Shown here: positions 54,210 through 64,000 of the stretch, one piece after another
How the letters are laid out: each line of letters opens with the position of its first letter
Numbering within the stretch: position 1 is the stretch's first letter
Origin: Diphasiastrum complanatum
Taxonomy: Eukaryota; Streptophyta; Lycopodiopsida; Lycopodiales; Lycopodiaceae
NCBI GenBank assembly: GCA_029204225.1
Contig: CM055092.1
Coordinates: 69,527,252 to 69,591,251, forward strand
Direction: 5' to 3'
DNA: 64,000 nucleotides
Translations under genes and position numbers: made by a program
The notes under the pieces: model-generated
The model's input: only the letters and a program-made list of their open reading frames with translations
Told to the model about the DNA's origin: nothing
Databases searched by the model: none

Positions 54210-54370
54210 GCAGCATTATGGTCCCTCCTACCAGGCCACTCCAGGTGTTGCTTACCACGCCTCTCCCACTCCATGTCCCACTTACTAGGCCTCTTCCACT
54301 CGAGGTCCCTCTTACCAAGCCACTCCAGGTCCCTCTTACCATGCCACTCCTGTCGTCACTTCTCTGATTC
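54210..54370. repeat. Minisatellite, about 24-30 bp unit
   Basis: Repeated CACTCCAGGTCCCTCTTACC-like units with CCAGGC, CACGCC or CAAGCC variants, about six copies. Open frames across it (plus 54081-54500, minus 54477-54178) are by-products of the repeat. Confidence 0.75.
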
Positions 54371-55125
54371 GCTTTGCTACTCCCACTCTCCCCTCGCTTC
54401 TCCCCTTGGTAACCCGCCCCATTCTCCTCCACCAAATTACATACACACAACAAGAACAATAAAGACACAATGTACAAGAGCTTTTCATTTCAAAATTTAG
54501 AGATGTGTTGTGAATTGAACTCAAGAGTGGTTTTTGAGAGGGAGAAAGAGCACCCAAAATATTTAAAGTAAAAAAATATTTCATAAAAATGCCATGTCTT
54601 GTTAAGGAGGAACTAAGCTCATATGTGTGACCTACACTACTTGACATAGCCATGGGGATTAAGAGTAGGGTCTATTGAGAATACAAGTGGGGGTGATGCC
54701 AAGTAGCTCACACAAGCTCTCATCATGCAACAAAACGGACCTGGCCAATAATGTAATTAATAATCTTATGAGGGCCCGGGCCTATAATTGGACTATGGAG
54801 CACTTGCATGTGGTGTTTGACTGTTATTATGCAAGAATAGGAGGTCAATTGCTTTTGATAGGAATCGATGGATCCTAGAGAAAATATTCTCTAGTCATTT
54901 GGAGAGTATATATCCTAGTGGAACTCACCCATCTCCTCATTGTCTTTTCTGATTTCATAAGCAAGGATCCAATCCTCTCTTGTATTCATTCACCTTGGCT
55001 TGGGGGTGAAGTGGTTAGGGTATTGACTAGCCATTTCCTGTTGGTTGAGTGGTTTTGCTCCACAGGTGTCCTTTTGGTTGCATGTAACAGGATTTGAGAA
55101 GATCGTCACTTGGCAATCATTATAG

Positions 55126-57800
55126 TGGTATCAAAACTAAGGCTTACATTAATCAAAAGGTGGAGTCGAGATTTTTGTTTTTTGTAGCTTTTTGGTGGAG
55201 CTCTTTGCTTTTTGCTTCCAGGTTGTGGAATTGACCTCCAAGTAGGTGGCTTCTCAGATCTTGATGTACTTTAACCCTATTGGTCATGATTATGGACTTT
55301 TTCCATAGAAAACGATGGAGATCAATGGATTCTTGATGGTTTTTTCAAGAAGAATTCAATTTTTTTGCTTGAAATTTATCAAAGCTACTAATATTGAACA
55401 TTTTCCAGAATTGTACTTGCTATTTTACAATCATTATGATTGATTCTAATGATTGCATGCCGGTTGAAAAGTCAAAAAGGTGCTTAGATAGTGATTTTTG
55501 GCCAAAAAATGGTGTTTTTGGGCTAGAAATGGGCTATATGAATCATGATTGACTTAAATCAGAACTTTTAGTGCTTGAATGTAATTAATTTATAGTAAAT
55601 ATGGCCTGATTGCACTTGCATGTGGGTTTGATCCACAAATTTTTGCAAAAACGGTCGCAAGCTGGACTGGGCAGACCGTGTCCGTCCGTGTCTCGACAAC
55701 AAGACAAGTAAAGACCAGAAAAATGGTCAAAAAAACATGGTTTTTTTTGTGGTTTTTTCACTATTTTTTGGGGTTTTTCATAGAAATCATGGCTCATATT
55801 TTTTATGCACATATACAGAGGTGTAATGATGCTTTCCTAAGGCATTCGTGAAGTTTGGTTAGGTTTGGACACCATTAAGGTCTCAAAAAGTCAAAAAATA
55901 GTGTATTTTTTGAGGTTTTTTTAGCATGAATAACTCTCAATAAATGGTCTAAACCTGCTGGATTTTTTACAAGCTGAAAGATATGATGGATTGCCTCTGA
56001 TTTGAGCCATCATGCACTCAATTTGGAGTTGGGGGTTTAGGCACCAATATCTTGAAGTTTTGCAATTTGAAGGAGTCCACAAATGCAATTTTTGCATGAT
56101 TTGGGCTTATGATTGCTTGCTGGACCTGATAGAAGCCTCTACGACTTTCTAATGAGCCTTAGAAGAGTGCTTGTAACCTCTGATTGGATGCTATATGGGT
56201 TGAATATGGATTTTTGGCAAATACCCTTGGAAAAAGTGCACCCTCCTACTGAATTTTTAGTCATTTACAACTTGCACATGTGAAGCCTAGGTGGTAGGGT
56301 GACATGTCAGTGTCTTGAAGACCTCCTCTCCCTCTGTATTGTGCTTTATAGCGACCAAATCGGAGTCCTGTAGTGAAAGTTATCATCGTCGGAAGTCTGG
56401 CAATTAATTTGAAAATTTTTAGTAATGTTCAGATTGCATGCATAGATGTGAACCAGTATAGTGCTTTTCTAGTGTTGAAATTTTTTGGATGAACCTTTAT
56501 GCATGATTGGATGCATGATATGTACAGTAGGTTGATCAGAGTAATTTCATATATGAATGCTTTATTTTGTAGTTGCTAGGCAATTTACGAGGAAAAAAAT
56601 TTGATTTTTTAGTAAAATCGATGCATGTCAAGTCTGATGCATGCATGATGTTTTGAAATGACTTCGAAATGGGATGGCACCTTTGAAGCTGATAGATCGA
56701 CGTTTTTAATCGATTTTCATAGTTTGGACCGTATCGAACAGATTTCGAAAATCTCAATTTCGTAAATTTTTTGAGTGATTCTTAAAAGCTCGATATTGTT
56801 TCAAATCATTTTGATATCGATAAAGAAATTTGCTTAATAAAGTGAAAGAATTTGTTGAAATAGTCTCAACCAGTTATGAAGGTCTAGTACTTTTTACTTT
56901 TAGTTGAAGATTTCAGATCTGTCGACTAATTAAGCTAATTTTTCCATTTCAGGTAATCAATAATGGCAGATGATAATGCAAATCTTGATGGTACGGTACC
57001 TATGCCTACCTATTTATAGATTTGCCAGCAATTAAGTCAAGGGCTTGATGAAATGAACAATCGAAACAATTTAAGGGATCAGCAGATGGAGGTACTAATG
57101 AATCATGAATGTAAGCAAAACGTGCTTCAGACTTTTGATGACGTCGTACGAGTCACAAAAGCTTATGATTCCACAGTGGTGGCATCCAGGAAATAGTTTC
57201 AAGCTAATCCATTTGGATCCAACCAAAAGGAGGGAAAGAAACGAGTTCGTGATAAGAAGTCCAGTAAATATTTTGACGAACTAGAGCAAATGGCATCGGA
57301 TTTTAAGTAAAAGAAGCAAATGTCCTGGAAGAAGGCTACGAGGGCAAATGTGTGTTTTGTCTGCAATAAGACTAGACATGTTATGAAGTTCTGCCCAGAG
57401 CGAAAGAAACCCGCAGCTCAAGCCATTGAGATGCTAGGTAAAGAAAATAAAAATTAACAAGGTTAATTGTAAATGTGAATGTTCATTCACTATTGTGTGC
57501 CTAATGAATTATTTCGTTTGAAAGACACAGTTAAAGGACTTGAAGTTAGTATATTGGTGGATAGTGGTTAAACTCATAGTTTTATTAACTCTGATTTTGT
57601 GAAGAAACTCGGCCTGGAAACTAAAGCTAGTGATCATAGATATAAGGTATATACAGCTTCACGTGCGGAGTTGGAGACTTGGGATGTTAAAGTTCCGAAG
57701 CTCCCAGTTTGGATTCAAGATTACAGAGAGCTAATAGATTTTCATGATTTAGATTTAGCACGTACGGACATAATCCTAGGGTATGAATGGTAATTTAATA
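55126..57800 (+). pseudogene. R6: very decayed chromovirus (primer site, leader, gag end, protease)
   Basis: A primer-site-like word TGGTATCAAAAC at 55126-55137 is followed by about 1.8 kb of leader. A gag remnant starts at ATG 56963 (MADDNANLDGTVPMPTYL, then a stop). Gag lacks its core but keeps the C-terminal part with CFVCNKTRHVMKFC (CX2CX4HX4C, near 57353-57394). The protease (near 57545-57790) reads LVDSG, then a stop, then THSFINSDFVKKLGL, and ends TDIILGYEW. No reverse transcriptase follows. Possible LTR sequence with GAGTATATATCC (near 54905) lies upstream, unconfirmed. The protease is closest in wording to that of R4. Confidence 0.7.
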
Positions 57801-58439
57801 AATCTCATGATATAGATTTTGAGAAGCATGTGCTCTCTTTTCAAGAGGGTAAAAAGAAGTTATTCTGTTTGGAGACAGATATGTACATCCATCTTGGATG
57901 ATTTCATTTGCTAATGGGATTCAATTAGAAGGTCTTGTGCCTAGAATACATGGAACTTTTGGCTTTAACTTTTTTTACGATTTGAAAAAGATGGAATGAT
58001 GTCCCATAAACTCAGGGGAAATTGGATAGTTGATGTAAGCCAAAAGTTGTAACTTCACTTAATGAAGTGTGGGTAGATCTTAAGTTATTCTAGATTAGAA
58101 TTTAAGAGTATAAGAATCTAGATGCATTCTAGATTGGATCTTAACTTTGGAATGATACTTTGTGTCATGACTAGTGTAGAGAAATTTTGTGGATTATAAT
58201 TCTATTATAGGCATCATAGTCCAAAACTTTCTTTGTGGAAAGGAATTTTTAGAGTAACTCATATGTCTTCTAAGAATAGTAATATTTACATTCTCTTGTT
58301 ACCAAGTATGGAATGAAGATCTAAATGAATTATGATTGATGGACTATAGTTCAGATCCAAGTTAATACTTGATCGTTAGAAGGAGACGTCATGGTTGGGT
58401 TACCGCGAACGAATAAGCGAAATGATGCAATTTGGGTAA
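57801..58439. other. Noncoding, end of R6 or its flank
   Basis: No reverse transcriptase motifs. AGAAGGAGACGTCATGG (near 58379) could be a polypurine tract and LTR start, but there is no second LTR to compare. Confidence 0.35.
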
Positions 58440-58545
58440 ATATGTATATATGTATACATATATGTATGTATGTATGTATGTATGTATATGTATATGCATA
58501 TATACATACATACATATACATATATACATATGTATACTAGTAAAG
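58440..58545. repeat. (TATG)n/(CATA)n microsatellite, self-complementary
   Basis: TATGTATGTATG on the left half and CATACATACATA on the right half, separated by TATGCATA, so the whole tract can fold back on itself. Confidence 0.9.
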
Positions 58546-58636
58546 AGTGCCCGTCGTTGACAGGCAATGGAGGCCGATCTAGGTGGTGGTCGATGATTTG
58601 GATCATGGCCGATCTCGCACATCTTGCATCTCGAAT

Positions 58637-58915
58637 ATCTAACATTCAAGTCTTTGAAAAAATTCGAGTCTTTGGAAAAATTCGAGTCCTTGGAAAAATT
58701 TGAGCCTTTAAAAACATTCGAGTCTTCTAAAAAATTCGAGTAAATAAAAAGGGTCCTTCAATCTTTCGGAAAAATTCAAGTCTTTGGAAAAATTCGACTC
58801 TTTGGAAAAATTCAATCCTTTGAAAAAATTCAAGTCATTGGAAAAATTCAAGTCTTCGAAAAAATTTGAGTCTTTCCAACAATTCAAGTCTTCGGAAAAA
58901 TTTGGGTCTTAAGAA
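58637..58915. repeat. Minisatellite, 18-bp unit
   Basis: About fifteen units close to GAAAAATTCGAGTCTTTG, most 18 bp long, with one unlike interruption near 58740-58775. Because the period is a multiple of three, the minus strand gives a repeating RLEFFQ-like frame (59050-58835), which is not taken as a gene. Confidence 0.88.
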
Positions 58916-59110
58916 AATCCGAAGTTTTGACCGTTTTTTACTTAATCCGACCAATTTCGACAGGCCTAAAATCCTAGGAATGCGTATAGGGTTTTTGGTT
59001 CGGACACACGTGTCCAAAAGAACGGACTTCGTTCGGTGACACTGGACCAATTCTCATGAATGTTGGAAAGCAATCCATTTAGTGGCATTTCCCTCGCCAA
59101 ACAACGTCAA
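58916..59110. other. Short unique stretch
   Basis: Between minisatellite and satellite; nothing recognised. Confidence 0.5.
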
Positions 59111-59398
59111 AATTGAGCTGTGAATTAACCTGTGGGTTCGTGTCAAGCCCACGAACCTGTGGACACCACCCGTTTGAAGTTATGACCATTTTTTATGGAA
59201 TCCGACCAATTTCTGGCTCGATGGGCTTGTGTAGCAGGCCATATAGGCATGTCATAGGTCTAATATCTACCAAGCATGTCGCAGACTGCCACGTGGCAAG
59301 CCATGTAGGCCTACCCCATGGCCTTGGGGTTCTAACCACGTAGTTCTAACATAGGCTTGCGTGGCAAGTCAACTAGGCTCTGTCACGTAGGCCTCAGT

Positions 59399-59465
<67 letters not shown>

Positions 59466-61154
59466 ATTGGGTGTCGAAAGTTGTCACATGGCAAGCCACG
59501 TGGAAAACCATGTAGGATTGGGACTGTCCATGTGGCAAGCCACGTAGGCCTACCATAGGCTTGTGTGACTTGTCACATGGCCTACCATAGGCGATGTAGT
59601 CGACCACATAGGCCTACTATCTAGCAAGCCTATCATAGGTTGCCACATGGCAAGCCAAGTAGGCATACCACATGGCAAATCATGCAAGCTTGGGGTTTGC
59701 CACATGCCACATGGCAAGCCATGTCGTCTTACCATAGGCTTGTGCGGCAAGCCAACAGAGCTCTACCATATAGGCATGAGTGGACTCAGAGAGAGACATA
59801 GAGAGGTGGGCTCGAAAGCTGACATATGGCAAGCCATGTAGGCCTACATAGGCTTGCATGGCAGACCACATAGGCATGGCCTCATGTCTGCCATGCAAGC
59901 ATGTTGTAGGTTGCCACATAGGCTTGCCATAGGCCTGTGTGGCAAGCCAACTAGGCTCTGCCATGTAGGCTTGAGTGGACATAGAGAGAGAAAGAGATGG
60001 GGCTCGCAAGCTACCACGTGGCAAGCCACGTAGAAAACCATGGAGGGTGATATTTCCCATGTCGTAAGCCACGTAGGACTACCATAGGCTTGTGTAGCAA
60101 GCCACATAGGCATGTCATAAATCTACTATCTGCCAATCTTGTCGTAGGCTGCCACGCTTGCAAGCTAAGGGTTCGCCATGTGGCAAACCATGTAGGTCTA
60201 ACATAGGCTTGTGTGGCAAGCCAACCAGGCTTTGCCACGTAGGCCTGAGTGGACCTAGAGAGAGAAAGAGGTGGGACTCAAAAGCTGCCACATGGCAAGC
60301 CACATATGCCTTCCATAGGCTTGTGTGGCTTGCCACATGGCCTACCATAGGCTTGTGTAACAGGCCACATAGGCCTGCTATCTACCAAGCCTGTCATAGG
60401 CTACCATGTGGCAATCATGTATGGCTGCCATGTGGAAAATCATGCAAGCTTGGGGTTAGTCATGTGGCAAGCCACGTAGGCCCATCATAGGCTAGCAAGC
60501 CAACCAGGCTCTGCCTACATGGTCTACTATCTGCTAAGCCTATCGCACACTGCCACGGGGCAAGCCACGTAGGTCTACCACATGGCAAATCATGCAAGCT
60601 TGAGGTTTGTCATGTGGCAAGCATGTAGGCCTACCATAGGCTTGTATGGCAAGCAAACCGGGCTCTGCCACATAGGTTTGAGTGGACCTAGAGAGAGAGA
60701 TATATAGGTGCGCTCAAAAGTTGCCATGCAGGCCTACCATAGGCTTGCGTGGCAGGCCACATAGGCATGGCATAGGTCTTATGTCTGCCACGCAAGCATG
60801 TCACAAGCTACCACATAGGCTTGCATAGGCTTGTGTGGCAAGCCAACCAAGGTCTGCCATGTAGGCTTGAGTGGACCTAGAGAGAGCGAGAGAGAGAGTT
60901 GGGGCTCACAAGTTGCCACATGGCAAGCCACGTAGGCATGTCATGAGACACACCACGCAGGCTTGGGACTTGCCATGTGGCAAGCCACGTAGTACTATCA
61001 TAGGCTTGTGTGGCAGGTCATATACGCATGACATAGGCTTGATGTTTGCCATGCAGGCATGTTGCAGTCTGCCACATAGGCTTGACATAGGCTTGTGTGA
61101 CAAGCTAACTAAGCTATGCACCACGTAGGTCTGCCATACAAGCTTGAGTGCAAC

Positions 61155-61190
<36 letters not shown>
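59111..61190. repeat. Satellite-like array of GGCAAGCCACGTAGG and CATAGGCTTG words
   Basis: About 2 kb of diverged repeats built from GCCACATGGCAAGCCA, CACGTAGGCCTACC, CATAGGCTTGTGTGGC and a boundary word GTGGACCTAGAGAGAGA. Boundary words start near 59397, 59780, 59975, 60249, 60682 and 60871, with a variant near 61147, so spacings are about 383, 195, 274, 433, 189 and 276 bp. One boundary carries a TA tract (59404-59438) before the GA. Open frames here are by-products. Confidence 0.88.
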
Positions 61191-61193
<3 letters not shown>

Positions 61194-62909
61194 GTCTATG
61201 TGCTTCAGTTTCACCAAAAGATGCATTATGACTGTTTGACGAAAAAGAAACGGAGGAACTTAGCAACTCTTCATTTCACTGTTGAAACCAAGTATATTTG
61301 AAATTCTTTAGGTTGTCCACCCATAGCTAGATCCCTCCATGTAAGGATCCTTCTAGAACCCTTCTATGCTTATATTCCGTATATTTCTAACGTAATAGTA
61401 AACTGGAATTAATCAGAGACGAACATATTTTCCTAACCTCTATATTAGCAATCTCATATTTTCCTGCTCCTAGCTAGTCCCCAAAAACTTTGAGCTTTGA
61501 GCCTAATCTTAGATTGCATGATCTGGTGTAAAGTAACATGGTAAGGGAAAGTACCTTCCAAGTCTGTATGCTACCATTATCTTTCCTTATCTCAATAACC
61601 CATTTTGATTCTGGAACACTTATTGCATTTCATTTCGATTGGGAACTCTAAATACACAAATAGGAGGTTACTTTCAAATTCAGTAGTCCAAATCCTATTT
61701 CTTTAAGTAATATTATTGTCATGGATGCTTTACAAAAGTTTGCAACTTGCAAATGCATAATACATCCACCAAGATATAGCTTATAAGCTTTACAACTTTA
61801 CCACTATTTGAAATCTGCCTAGGGTTAGCCTATAAAATTATGATTTATTCATCATATACTGTAGACTGCAAATAAGTTTTGTTGGTTTCCTAAAAGCCAC
61901 ATTTTACGTGGAAAAAGCTAATCACCGACCTGACCAACATGCTGCAGCGCACACTCTTTTCCTCGACTCCAACATAAACAAAGAGTTTTTGAGTTCTTTA
62001 TTTCTTTCCCCGTCCAGTAGCAGATCTCCTCGCCTTTGATGCCATGTACATGTAATGGCTTCTCAAAAAGGTTCAGCTTCCATTTCTCCAGGGCAAAGAA
62101 ACCTCAGAGGAATTATAATTACTGATTTGCTGCTTAAGCTTTGAAATCCTCTATAAAACGCTAGCTATTCATACTGTTGGTATACCTGCAGATGAAATAG
62201 ACACTAAAAACCCGGTCTGTTGTTAAAACTCCTTGGATTTTGGCATGTTTAAGTCGATACTTGTAAACTGTGTGCCCAGAGATTCTCTTCTCTTCTCTGC
62301 CCAGTAGTTGATAGCTTGTAATTGCAAACCAAAGACTCCCTGGTCCCAAGGAAAAGAAAATCATAGGCTTTTGCTCTTAACTACATACATAAGTTAGTTG
62401 CATTTAATCTGATGGCAATATTGAAAACAAAAGAATCTTCGGAAGTGGTAAATATGCAAGCGAGGAGGAGGAAGAAGAAGAAAGAGGAGCATGCAGGGGA
62501 GAGGCCGCAACTGTTCCATTTGAGGGAAATGCCTCAACCAATTCATGAGTGTGAACTCCTGCTTAGCCCGAGCTGCAACAGGAAGATGTGGGACTCTCCT
62601 CCACACTATCAAAGTTATCAAACTCTCCACAACAGCCTTACAGAGCAATGAAGCATTGTAGTACTTCAGTTATTTATTTCCATTTATCTCATATAGACTT
62701 GTTGTTTTAAAACTGGAAATAATGATAAAATCTTGAATAGTTCCAGGCGGCCTACCACCTTTACTCTAGCCTACCACCTCTACTCTAGCCTACTACTGGT
62801 GGTTGCTTGGGATAGGGGATGCTGGCTACTGGCTCATCTTCCAGGCATTTTTGAATTCCTGCCAAACCATATACACCCGCATCTGAAATCAAATCAAGAA
62901 AGATGCATC
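61191..62909. other. Noncoding stretch, no gene recognised
   Basis: The longest frame is 62412-62651 (plus, 79 codons, Lys-rich start, no known domain). A small tandem repeat (GCCTACCACCTCTACTCTA, about 2.5 copies) lies at 62749-62797. Confidence 0.5.
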
Positions 62910-62922
62910 ACATATGCATGCA

Positions 62923-62927
<5 letters not shown>

Positions 62928-62952
<25 letters not shown>
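62928..62952. repeat. (CA)n microsatellite
   Basis: A pure CA run of about 25 bp. Confidence 0.9.
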
Positions 62953-62956
<4 letters not shown>

Positions 62957-63053
62957 AATCAAATCAAGAGATCACACCCCACCTCATGCTCAATGTCGAT
63001 AGAATGTCACCAGCTCCCTCACGAGTTGTTTTAAGGTGCACCATAATTATGAA

Positions 63054-63137
63054 AATTTGGTTCAGTGCATGTCCTACTGACTACGCTGGAATCCCAATTT
63101 GGTTCAGTGCATGTCCTACTGACTACGCTGGAATCCC
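63054..63137. repeat. Tandem duplication, 42-bp period
   Basis: AATTTGGTTCAGTGCATGTCC and the following bases up to GGAATCCC repeat exactly at 63096. The open frame across it (62914-63180) repeats FSACPTDYAGIP, but no domain supports a gene. Confidence 0.9.
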
Positions 63138-63838
63138 AGATAGGTTTGACTTTAGAAAGTTGTCATCTTCTCTCTTGTAAGAATCTGATTTTCAGAGGTT
63201 CTCAGAAGATAATGCCCTAGCAGCAGGCCGCAGCGAGGTGGGATGGTGCGATGTGGAGAGCGGGGGGAGCTAGTTCCCCGCGTTTATCATCCACATCGCC
63301 AATCCCAGGAGGGCCACTGCCCGATTCAGGTGAACCTGCCACTGGCATGGTCGGATCCCCACACCTTTGAATACATCTGCGCACAACACTCTCAAACTTT
63401 CTTGAATCTCAATTTGAAACTTTGCCATTCCTCTGTCATCAGATCTAAAGTTCCTTGGAACTCTTCCATTGCTCTGTCATCATCATTGTAAAGTCGAGGT
63501 CACAGCCAAGATCGACGTAATCTGGTTTCATGGTTCACCAATGTCAATGGCAGCAGTAAGAGCATCAGCGACATAAAAATTTATATATAGCATAAAGACT
63601 TATAATAAAAAAAACTTACATATAGCATAAAAACTTTTTTTGTTCAACACCAATGGCAATAGCAACAACAATAGCATCAACGACATCATCCTCAACATCG
63701 ATGCTAGATAATACACAATAGCATTAAAAAGCACAAAACAGAAACAAACGAAGGATGGAGCAGCATGGAGAGCACAACAGAAATGAAGGGCGATGGAGAA
63801 AGGAGGGCGCACCACGGAGGGAGGAGGGTGCACCGGGG
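63138..63838. other. Noncoding stretch, no gene recognised
   Basis: A plus-strand frame at 63243-63491 (82 codons) has a protein-like start (VRCGERGELVPRVYHPH) but no motif that I can assign. Confidence 0.4.
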
Positions 63839-64000
63839 AGGGAGAGAGAGAGAGAGAGGGCCATGCATGGGAATATGGATGCATGCATGGGGAGGAGGGC
63901 CATGGCCATGCATCCTCCTCCCCATACATGCATCGTTTTTTTTATAAATTTTTAATTAAAAAAAGCTCATGCATGGGTGAGGGGAGGAGGATGCATGGTG
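63839..64000. repeat. GA tract and ATGCATG-rich inverted repeat at the window edge
   Basis: GA tract at 63842-63858. 63879-63899 and 63914-63934 are inverted copies (20 of 21 positions) around a GGCCATGG-containing spacer. A third GGGGAGGAGGATGCATGG copy lies near 63980. The structure may continue beyond the window. Confidence 0.7.

Noticed and set aside
54081-54500. 139-codon frame across the 54.2-kb minisatellite
   Set aside because: Repetitive SRSLLPSH-type translation of the minisatellite, no domain.
59111-61190. CRISPR-like array
   Set aside because: Repeats are long, diverged and unevenly spaced, with no unique spacers, and the context is eukaryotic.

Overview
The window looks like nuclear DNA of a land plant. 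Nearly all of it is made of eukaryotic transposable elements of plant type: Ty3/gypsy chromoviruses with a C-terminal chromodomain and an initiator-Met-tRNA primer site, BED/DUF659/hAT-dimerisation transposases with introns, two LINE reverse-transcriptase remnants, long TA, GA and GT microsatellites, and satellites. One short exon (about 51.54-51.70 kb) looks like a conserved plant host gene. I cannot name the species. There are no rRNA genes, CRISPR arrays, operons or other prokaryotic features.

Layout. 1-1.9 kb: noncoding, with a decayed LINE. 1.9-13.5 kb: a family-1 hAT-like element (copy A), whose GA/GT-rich leader is split by a very young chromovirus (R1, 2868-9267: no LTR difference seen by eye, 5-bp target duplication GTGTG, one in-frame stop). 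A family-2 fragment with a small accessory gene follows. 13.5-23.5 kb: an old chromovirus (R2) whose integrase core is replaced by a second decayed chromovirus on the other strand (R3). 23.5-24.8 kb: an internally deleted family-1 copy (E). 24.8-29.7 kb: minus-strand chromovirus R4, with a tandem duplication of its chromodomain and LTR start. 29.7-47.7 kb: hAT-like elements and their small deletion derivatives laid end to end, separated only by (TA)n: C1, C2, B, a family-2 mini-element, five family-1 mini-elements, and D. 47.7-49.4 kb: LINE and chromovirus remnants. 49.5-58.4 kb: mostly noncoding, with the plant exon, a tRNA-like box A/B unit and a very decayed chromovirus (R6). 58.4-61.2 kb: micro-, mini- and satellite DNA. 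61.2-64 kb: no gene recognised.

How the parts work together. Two transposon families share one architecture: a BED-DUF659-hAT transposase gene, palindromic subterminal arrays (GGACGCGTCC-like in family 1, GGTACC-like in family 2), and insertion within (TA)n. Family-2 copy D is bracketed by its termini and holds two convergent genes: the broken transposase and a 121-codon charged accessory ORF found three times here, each time with an open frame and a TATA-like box upstream. The last codons and 3' UTR of D's transposase gene are duplicated as a near-perfect 239-bp inverted repeat, so read-through RNA should fold into a hairpin, a possible source of silencing small RNAs. I consider the two-gene element, its accessory ORF, the (TA)n chain and the hairpin the most interesting things in the window.
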